Of a stretch of 13,880 bases of DNA, positions 8,301-13,880 are shown piece by piece. Position 1 is the stretch's first letter. Every line of letters starts with the position of its first letter. The notes beneath the pieces were generated by a model. The model was not told the DNA's origin. It worked only from the letters and a program-made list of their open reading frames with translations, and did not search any database. The position numbers and the translations under genes were made by a program. This DNA comes from Entrophospora sp. SA101 (taxonomy: Eukaryota > Glomeromycota > Glomeromycetes > Entrophosporales > Entrophosporaceae), in NCBI GenBank assembly GCA_958430865.1, contig CAUDNR010000739.1, positions 1 through 13,880 on the forward strand, in the 5' to 3' direction.

Positions 8301-11300
8301 TGATTTTTACAGTAATCAATTTTCATCATCTGTATCTAATGGTCAAAGATTAGCAAAATTAGCTCATGGAATTGGAATGTTCTTAACTTGGTGGTAGGAT
8401 ATTGATATTAAATATACATCAAATATCTTTGCATTTTGAAAAAAATTATTAATTATCATTTCCATTCCATTATAGCATTCTATTTCCTGTTTCTATTTTT
8501 ATTGTAAGATATTACAAACATACCAATAGCTACATCAAAATACATCGATTTGCACAATTGCTTGGTGGTATTAGTATTGGTAGCTTTGGTGCAGCAGCTA
8601 TGGCAACAATTAGTATGAAAACAAGTCATTCATGGCTAGGATTGACAATATATTTTTTGTTATTTATTGAACTTGGATTAGGTCTAATATCAATGTGGGG
8701 TCAAGTGGCAATAGTGTCAGTTAATCAGGGATATCCTAGATTTCTTAAAAGAATTCACAGACTTTTTGGAATTTCCTTATTATTATGTGCATGGGTAAAT
8801 ATATATTTGGGAATTGATACATATAGTTTATCTTATGGGTTTGAATCATTTCGTTACAAGGTTGCATATCTTATATGGATTAGTGTAATGGTAGCAGCAT
8901 ATATATTTAGTGAATATTGGTGGAATTGGAAAGGGACTTGGAAATGGAAATATACCTTGTTGAATTCTAAAAAAGGAAATGAAGAAGGAAATAAAAAAAA
9001 CTCCATTATTTCATCATATATTACTGAAGAAGATTTAGCTAAAATGCCAGAATTTACATGGAGTGAAATTAATGAGCGTGTTCAACGTGGAGCATATTTA
9101 ATAGTTTGTGATGGATTTATTGTTAATATGAGAAAATGGATTAAGGTACATCCTGGTGGAGCAAAAATTCTTGAACGTGTCATTGGAACTGACATAACAA
9201 ATGATTTTTTTGGTTATAAAGGTAAAGGGATTATTGAGCAGATTAGTAACATTCCAGAAATAAAGTCTGTTCCAACTGGTATATCATCATCAGTTTTAGG
9301 GAAGTATAAAGATATTTTACATGAGAGAACCAAAAAATACACAACTGAAAAAAATTCAGTTGCACAAGTTGTTGATGATATGAATGTTAAATATTTTTTA
9401 AAGGCACCTTTGGCTATACATCCACATAGTTTGTTTGCAATTAAGAAAATAGCAACAATGATTGTGGCAAAATTAAAAGAAACCCCAGATGTTGTTCTTG
9501 GATCACAGATGTCACCTGCACCAATATTTGGACCAACAAATGTAGCTGATGGAAGATTAAGTGATTCAGAAATTGCTAAACAAGATACAGCATTTAGAGT
9601 AAAGTTCCGTAGATACAAATTAACAAGCAAAGTACCTATCAATGGCAGTAAAACGTACCCAGTGATGAAATTCACATTCACAATAGTACATGAAAATGAA
9701 GCTTATAATCATAAATTGAAATTCTTGCCTGGACATTATATTGAAGTGCAATCAAGAATTAAAGGACAAGTAGTAATTAGAAGTTATACACCAATAGAAG
9801 GCAGTATTGCCCAAAGTTTTAGTATTTTTGTTAAAGTGTATCCAGATGGATTAATGTCACGACATTTGGTAAAGTTTAAAATAATTAATAATTATATAAT
9901 GCTATATTTATTATTATTTAAATCCATTAGTCATTTATTGATTTTAATTAATTAATAACCAATCATGCTTTAGAATGAACAATTAAAAGGATATGAGATT
10001 CAAGTGAGAGGACCATTTGATGTTGGAGATAGAGAAGTTTTGCAAACACCAACATTATCCCAGACTGTTGATGCAGCATCACAATATAGAAAATCAAGTA
10101 TATATAGCTTATCCACCCCATCATTTATATCTTCATCAACAAGTTCCTTACTTAATCCTAATACTCAGGATGGTCACTGGAAAGAATTATACATGATTTG
10201 TGGTGGTACTGGAATTGCACCAATGTTACAAGTAAGATTTTTATTGTAAAATAATAATATATTTTTATTCATTGTTTTTGTTATTTATTTATCATTGTCA
10301 TTATTATTGTAATGAAATAGCTGATGATATATCATTTGGAATTGTGTATGAGGCGCAGCCGGGCATCAACAACACGTAATAAACGAGTGTCAATGCATTT
10401 GTTATATGGTAATTATAGAGTAGAGGATATAATTAATGGTGTAGAATTAGAAGAGTATCGGTTAAGTAGTAGGGGTATGCTATCCATAACATATTCATTA
10501 AATAAACCACCCCCTGAATGGACAGGGAAAATTGGTGAAATTAATCAAGAAATGATTTCAGATTGGTTAGGTGAACTGGTCGTAAATGATAGTAAAAACA
10601 AAATTACTGCTGATGATACTGATATACCAGATTCCCTTAGTCCACAACCATTTATAAAACATTCATCATATGGTGGTGGTTCATTAAATAATATGTCAAA
10701 CATGATACAATTTAATAGTTATAACAATACAACAAACACATCATATTTGCCAATTAATACAAGTCAATCACAACTTAATAATAGTGATGATGATATTAAT
10801 ACAAATACAACAAATTTGCCAACTAGTACAAATCCACCACAATTTTATAATCCTTTATCATATGATAATAATAATGATAATCGACCACCAATAATACCAC
10901 ATCATACAAAACCTCCACCACCAAGTATAGTGTTTAGTAATAATCAGAACACTTATAGAACATCAATTAATCCAGAAAGTGCTTTAAGTTATAATTATGC
11001 TCAACATTATAGAACGCCACCACCATTATCGTCACCACCATTATTATCACCACCATTATTATCACCACCATCATTATCACCACCATCATTATCACCACCA
11101 CTACTACCATCATCACCACCACAACGATATAGAGATTCATATGTAAATAAAAACTATATTAAACTTAATAGCAAAAAGAGTGATGATGAAATTAGTGAAG
11201 CACATAGTAATGTTACTGCTGGTAATAATAAGAGAAAATCTAAACTTAATCCTAACAGTAAAATATTTGTTTGTGGACAATCTGGTATGATAAATGTAGT

Positions 11301-11358
11301 TGAGCAAACATTACAATATCTAGGTTATACTGAGGAAGATTTTATATTAATAGCATAA
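5384..11358 (+). CDS. Peroxidase-DOMON-cytochrome b561-cytochrome b5-reductase fusion protein (DUOX-like)
   Basis: Twelve exons: 5384-5586, 5682-5889, 5984-6487, 6568-6973, 7045-7259, 7388-7714, 7806-7859, 7946-8147, 8231-8393, 8476-9868, 9974-10231, 10321-11358. All introns are GT-AG, all junctions keep frame, and the total is 4971 nt (1656 residues). Module order: secretion signal (residues 1-35, hydrophobic 15-31), animal-type haem peroxidase (about 45-570), DOMON (about 577-745), five-helix cytochrome b561 (750-910), cytochrome b5 (about 950-1095, with an insertion), FAD domain (about 1130-1245) and NAD(P)H domain (about 1295-1656). Inferred role: a plasma-membrane enzyme moving electrons from cytosolic NAD(P)H through FAD and several haems to the cell exterior, coupled in one chain to a peroxidase fold. 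Each module resembles a known family; the combined function (peroxide production, metal reduction or substrate oxidation) is inference. Start chosen because of the signal peptide and the in-frame stop immediately upstream. Confidence 0.92.
5682..7700 (+). other. Domain: animal-type haem peroxidase (exons 2-6), degenerate distal pocket
   Basis: Family hallmarks run in order: QFVSYD (residues 143-148), which aligns with the distal-haem motif Q-F-x-D-H-D; a calcium-loop signature T-x-F-x-D-x-S (209-215, TPFLDLSPIYG); R264 at the expected catalytic-arginine position; LREHNRL (278-284); the proximal-haem motif FRYGH with H357; and RDSDRFWWEN (517-526). The distal His is Tyr147 and the ester-forming Asp is Ser146, while the calcium-binding Asp148 and proximal His357 remain; the Glu/Met haem-link positions after R264 are also changed (N-I). 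Exon 5 holds N-glycosylation sequons at N479, N497 and N506, fitting an external location. Full peroxidase activity is therefore doubtful; haem binding through His357 is still possible. Confidence 0.9.
7600..8345 (+). other. Domain: DOMON haem domain (exons 6-9)
   Basis: Residues about 577-745 give a beta-rich DOMON pattern: WFGMGFDP (618-625), GMTGADFVIG (629-638), FAIIEFSRPL, and VKFILAYNP followed by YHQN (720-723). In DOMON domains that bind haem b (cellobiose dehydrogenase, plant AIR12, CYBDOM proteins) the axial ligands are a Met and a His; here M630 (alternatively M621) and H721 are the candidates. The domain directly precedes a cytochrome b561 core, the usual CYBDOM order, which places it outside the membrane. 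It spans the 54-nt exon 7, so gene prediction could easily miss part of it. Confidence 0.8.
8345..8925 (+). other. Domain: cytochrome b561, five membrane helices, four haem histidines
   Basis: Predicted helices are at residues about 750-774, 784-808, 812-835, 855-877 and 885-910. Conserved histidines fall at helix starts: H752 (AHGIG), H784 (KIHRF), H812 (SHSWLG) and H855 (RIHRLFG). H752/H812 would hold the outer haem and H784/H855 the inner one. Loops rich in Lys/Arg (RYYKHTNSYIK; FLKRIHR; the segment after helix 5) alternate with poorly charged ones, giving the N-terminus outside and the C-terminus inside. This fits a secreted peroxidase/DOMON half and a cytosolic reductase half. Confidence 0.88.
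9053..9480 (+). other. Domain: cytochrome b5 split by a ~70-residue insertion
   Basis: Residues from 954 (FTWSEINERV) lead into HPGG at 986-989 with the first axial H986, then GTDITNDFFGY (998-1008), the usual helix before the second haem ligand. The expected His is not there. Instead about 70 residues follow (GIIEQ... to LAIHP), after which HSLFAIKKIATMIVAKL matches the post-ligand end of cytochrome b5 (HS..A....... pattern), making H1078 (or H1076) the likely second ligand. The domain lies on the cytosolic side between the b561 core and the flavin domain, where it would carry electrons from FAD to the inner b561 haem. Confidence 0.75.
10175..11228 (+). repeat. Inverted repeat, left arm (gene 3' part)
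   Basis: This segment pairs with 12827-13880 in reverse orientation without indels (coordinates of paired bases sum to 24055). I compared the arms block by block and found two differences: c10177 (silent) and c11020 (Pro in the gene, Thr in the copy). The arm contains the end of exon 11, all of intron 11 and most of exon 12. The right breakpoint lies after 11228; the left limit is set by the window end. Confidence 0.95.
11032..11106 (+). repeat. Coding minisatellite, five 15-bp units (SPPLL/SPPSL)
   Basis: Five in-frame units of tcaccaccattatta or close variants encode Ser-Pro-Pro-Leu/Ser-Leu at residues 1549-1573, inside the disordered insertion of the NAD domain. Flanking Pro-rich sequence extends the tract. 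The same five units are present in the inverted copy (12949-13023). Confidence 0.9.
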
Positions 11359-11419
11359 AAACTTTATTTAAAATTATATATATGGCTTATTTATTTATAT
11401 TTGTATCTATAAATTTTAT

Positions 11420-11970
11420 TACTCCCTCCCTAGACAAAAGTTTCAGTCACCACAAATCTAATAATCCTGCAAAAACGTACATAATAAAAGCATAAATAAT
11501 TTATATCAATTGTAGGTTTAAATATTAAAGAATTTGACCAAAATGGTTTTAAAAAACTTGCATAATAACCACACCTGAAATTCTGGCATGTATAGCTTGA
11601 GTCCTGACACAACGCGTCATCATATATTTTTCCAATTTTTTTTTGTAGTTTACTTAAAAAATTAAGATTTTTTCTCTAAAAAAAGAATTTGAACGTGGCA
11701 AATAATTGAACTTTACAGAGACAATAATACTATTCATATATTTCTAAAACAAATGGCTTTGCAAAACTTCCAGGAGAGAGGTAGCGTTGAAGGGTTAGCA
11801 AGAAGTGGACGTCGGATACTGATCATAAGAATGAATTGAAAAAAAGAGAACCGTAAATCTACCAGCAAATAAAAAGAACCAATTTAATGAAATTACAAGT
11901 TTACAGGTTTCAACCAAAACTAACAGAAATTTACATGATTTAAATATTTATTCTCGTGTTCTGTATCTAA
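11420..11970 (+). mobile_element. Decayed Tc1/mariner element, 5' half
   Basis: Just 62 bases after the stop codon, a TA is followed by ctccctccctagacaaaag (11422-11440), a terminal sequence of Tc1/mariner style whose core recurs at about 1408. About 250 bases further on lies a transposase relic (11691-11955). A degenerate opposite end may be gacgaaacttttcttttatc at 12441-12460, whose complement partly matches the left end. The element inserted in the 3' flank of the gene and has since lost coding function. Confidence 0.55.
11691..11955 (+). pseudogene. Tc1/mariner transposase N-terminal relic (frameshifted)
   Basis: Reading across at least two frameshifts gives fragments typical of the paired-type DNA-binding part of Tc1-like transposases: ERGK then IELYRDNNTI, LQNFQERGSVEGLARSGRR (the FQ..GSV...RSGR linker motif, 11764-11816), and later FNEITSLQVSTKTNRNLHDLNIYSRV, matching the VS..T..R.LHELG.YSRV end of the second helix-turn-helix. 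No catalytic DDE region is recognisable downstream. A dead remnant, on the same strand as the oxidoreductase gene. Confidence 0.65.
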
Positions 11971-12798
11971 GCCTTAAATTAACGGACAACATAATTTTCA
12001 AAAAACTTTTTTTTTATTTATTAATTATTATTTTCCTAGGTTAAAGTTAATCAAAAGATAAAAATTAACATGCATTATTATGTATAGACATGCAGATTTG
12101 CTAATTGCCAACCTTTACATGAAAAGTTGTATTATTCTTTTTGCACCACAGAATTAGATTCTTTGACCAGTTAATTAACCGTGAAAATTCAAGAAAATTA
12201 ACTAGTCGATTTAATCACGTGAAACATTTACTGGCAAATTCAATCGCAACGCCTGTTGAATTTTGTTATAATGCGCTCGTTCACTCATTATATTCATTAA
12301 AATTCACTGATTACATTCATTGTTACAATGTTAATTAGGAGATATGAGTTAATGAAGGAATGTAATATTATCTATTATTATGTGCGAGATTTAATAATTA
12401 CAAATGGAATGAAAATGAGAACACACAAAGCCTGTTTTCTGACGAAACTTTTCTTTTATCCAAGTTTCAGGTAACACATTGATGTGCTTTACGAATTCTT
12501 TATTTTAAAATTTTGATACTACTTATGAATTTATTGATTAACGAAGAATAGAATGGAGCACATTTGCACAAAAAGTTGACCTCCACTACATAAATTTTTT
12601 TGTTATCAAATATAATTTTTTTTTTGTTCGCATAGACAAAAGGAAGAATTTACTATTTGGCCGACATGGATCAAAGGTTCAAATAATAAGTGTACTCGAA
12701 TTAAATAAAATAGTTTTATAAGCATACATATTTATTCAATTGTATTATAATAATTTTCATATAAAGAAAAAATTATACTTTAAATTTTATTTGGATAG
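11971..12798. other. Spacer between inverted-repeat arms, no supported gene
   Basis: AT-rich sequence. An open frame of 65 codons at 12141-12338 has no recognisable family or splice support. A possible degenerate transposon end lies at 12441-12460. No RNA gene was seen. Confidence 0.5.
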
Positions 12799-13880
12799 TT
12801 AACATAACAAAATATTAAAGATTTCGTTATTACCAGCAGTAACATTACTATGTGCTTCACTAATTTCATCATCACTCTTTTTGCTATTAAGTTTAATATA
12901 GTTTTTATTTACATATGAATCTCTATATCGTTGTGGTGGTGATGATGGTAGTAGTGGTGGTGATAATGATGGTGGTGATAATGATGGTGGTGATAATAAT
13001 GGTGGTGATAATAATGGTGGTGACGATAATGGTGTTGGCGTTCTATAATGTTGAGCATAATTATAACTTAAAGCACTTTCTGGATTAATTGATGTTCTAT
13101 AAGTGTTCTGATTATTACTAAACACTATACTTGGTGGTGGAGGTTTTGTATGATGTGGTATTATTGGTGGTCGATTATCATTATTATTATCATATGATAA
13201 AGGATTATAAAATTGTGGTGGATTTGTACTAGTTGGCAAATTTGTTGTATTTGTATTAATATCATCATCACTATTATTAAGTTGTGATTGACTTGTATTA
13301 ATTGGCAAATATGATGTGTTTGTTGTATTGTTATAACTATTAAATTGTATCATGTTTGACATATTATTTAATGAACCACCACCATATGATGAATGTTTTA
13401 TAAATGGTTGTGGACTAAGGGAATCTGGTATATCAGTATCATCAGCAGTAATTTTGTTTTTACTATCATTTACGACCAGTTCACCTAACCAATCTGAAAT
13501 CATTTCTTGATTAATTTCACCAATTTTCCCTGTCCATTCAGGGGGTGGTTTATTTAATGAATATGTTATGGATAGCATACCCCTACTACTTAACCGATAC
13601 TCTTCTAATTCTACACCATTAATTATATCCTCTACTCTATAATTACCATATAACAAATGCATTGACACTCGTTTATTACGTGTTGTTGATGCCCGGCTGC
13701 GCCTCATACACAATTCCAAATGATATATCATCAGCTATTTCATTACAATAATAATGACAATGATAAATAAATAACAAAAACAATGAATAAAAATATATTA
13801 TTATTTTACAATAAAAATCTTACTTGTAACATTGGTGCAATTCCAGTACCACCACAAATCATGTATAATTCTTTCCAATG
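12799..13880 (-). pseudogene. Inverted partial copy of the oxidoreductase gene, 3'-truncated
   Basis: Minus-strand copy entering from beyond the window: end of exon 11 (13880-13824), intron 11 intact (13823-13735), then exon 12 (13734-12799). It encodes the NAD-domain motif CGGTGIAPML, the NKPPPEWTGKIG region and the whole low-complexity insertion, then leaves the parent sequence at 12826 and ends with EIFNILLC and a TAA at 12799-12801. It therefore lacks the final ~38 residues including CGQSGM, which should disable NAD(P)H binding. Because the intron is kept, it arose through DNA, not through a reverse-transcribed mRNA. Whether a full second gene exists beyond 13880 cannot be seen; an assembly artefact is also possible. 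Confidence 0.8.
12827..13880 (-). repeat. Inverted repeat, right arm
   Basis: Reverse complement of 10175-11228 with 2 mismatches in 1054 bp. The spacer between the arms is 1598 bp (11229-12826) and holds the gene's last 130 bases with its stop, the Tc1-like relic and unassigned AT-rich sequence. The arm continues past the window end, so its true length is unknown. Confidence 0.95.

Larger units (their letters stand above)
9593..11358 (+). other. Domains: FAD- and NAD(P)H-binding reductase with two low-complexity insertions
   Basis: The FAD half shows LPGHYIEV, RSYTP (1196-1200, the R-x-Y-S/T flavin motif) and GLMS (1219-1222). The NAD half shows CGGTGIAPML (1301-1310), LLYGN, NKPPPEWTGKIG and CGQSGM (1629-1634; the usual CGPxxM with Gln for the Pro). 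This is the cytochrome-b5-reductase/ferredoxin-reductase fold. Two insertions interrupt it: ~45 Ser/Thr-rich residues in exon 11 between RGPFD and the CGGTG strand, and ~220 Asn/Ser/Pro-rich residues in exon 12 between the NKPPPEW helix and CGQSGM. All core motifs are retained, so it is probably active. Confidence 0.88.

Noticed and set aside
9214..9681. 155-codon open frame on the minus strand
   Set aside because: It lies wholly antisense to exon 10 of the oxidoreductase, whose flavin and b5 motifs are clear; it is a shadow frame.
11430..11612. 60-codon open frame on the minus strand
   Set aside because: It falls within the Tc1-like relic between the terminal sequence and the transposase fragments, in the wrong orientation and with no recognisable motif.
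12141..12338. 65-codon open frame on the plus strand
   Set aside because: No recognisable domain, no nearby coding context and no transposase DDE motif; the length is unremarkable.
12631..12646. catagacaaaaggaag, resembling the Tc1-like terminal core
   Set aside because: The match is short, in the same orientation as the left end and not flanked by further shared sequence; chance is likely.
1..13880. tRNA, rRNA or CRISPR array
   Set aside because: No T-arm/acceptor pattern of a tRNA, no conserved rRNA stretch and no regularly spaced direct repeats with unique spacers were found on reading both strands.

Overview
The window is eukaryotic and most likely fungal. It is strongly AT-rich. Its one long gene is cut by eleven short GT-AG introns of 71-128 nt, and degraded DNA-transposon pieces lie on both sides. 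The style (AT-rich, Asn-rich low-complexity protein, decayed Tc1/mariner and pogo-like ends) fits an early-diverging fungus such as an arbuscular-mycorrhizal Glomeromycotina species. That placement is inference; no rRNA or barcode gene is present.

Layout. Bases 1-5383 hold no gene I can support: dispersed-repeat debris (91-200), tandem and inverted repeats (411-581), a MITE-like element (about 1398-1628), a pogo/Tigger-like terminus (2519-2640), nested inverted repeats (3803-3919), a compact hairpin (4711-4729) and a doubtful antisense coding relic (4737-4919). Bases 5384-11358 hold a single 12-exon gene on the + strand. All splice phases agree and the exons sum to 4971 nt, giving 1656 residues plus stop. 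Bases 11420 to about 11970 hold a decayed Tc1/mariner element. Bases 12827-13880 are an inverted, almost identical copy (2 mismatches in 1054 bp) of 10175-11228, i.e. of the 3' part of the same gene; the copy runs off the window end.

The gene encodes an unusual one-chain transmembrane redox machine: signal peptide, animal-type haem peroxidase domain, DOMON domain, five-helix cytochrome b561 with four histidines, cytochrome b5 domain split by an insertion, then FAD- and NAD(P)H-binding ferredoxin/cytochrome-b5-reductase domains carrying a ~220-residue disordered insertion. The odd helix number and positive-inside loops put the peroxidase and DOMON outside and the b5/reductase in the cytosol. 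The inferred electron path is NAD(P)H, FAD, b5 haem, two b561 haems, DOMON haem, then oxygen, a metal or a peroxidase-domain substrate. This is the logic of a dual oxidase (DUOX: external peroxidase plus transmembrane NAD(P)H oxidase) built from different parts, with b561/DOMON/b5 replacing the NOX core. The peroxidase pocket also lacks the distal His and ester-linking Asp, a kind of loss known from DUOX peroxidase domains. This is the candidate undescribed system of the window.
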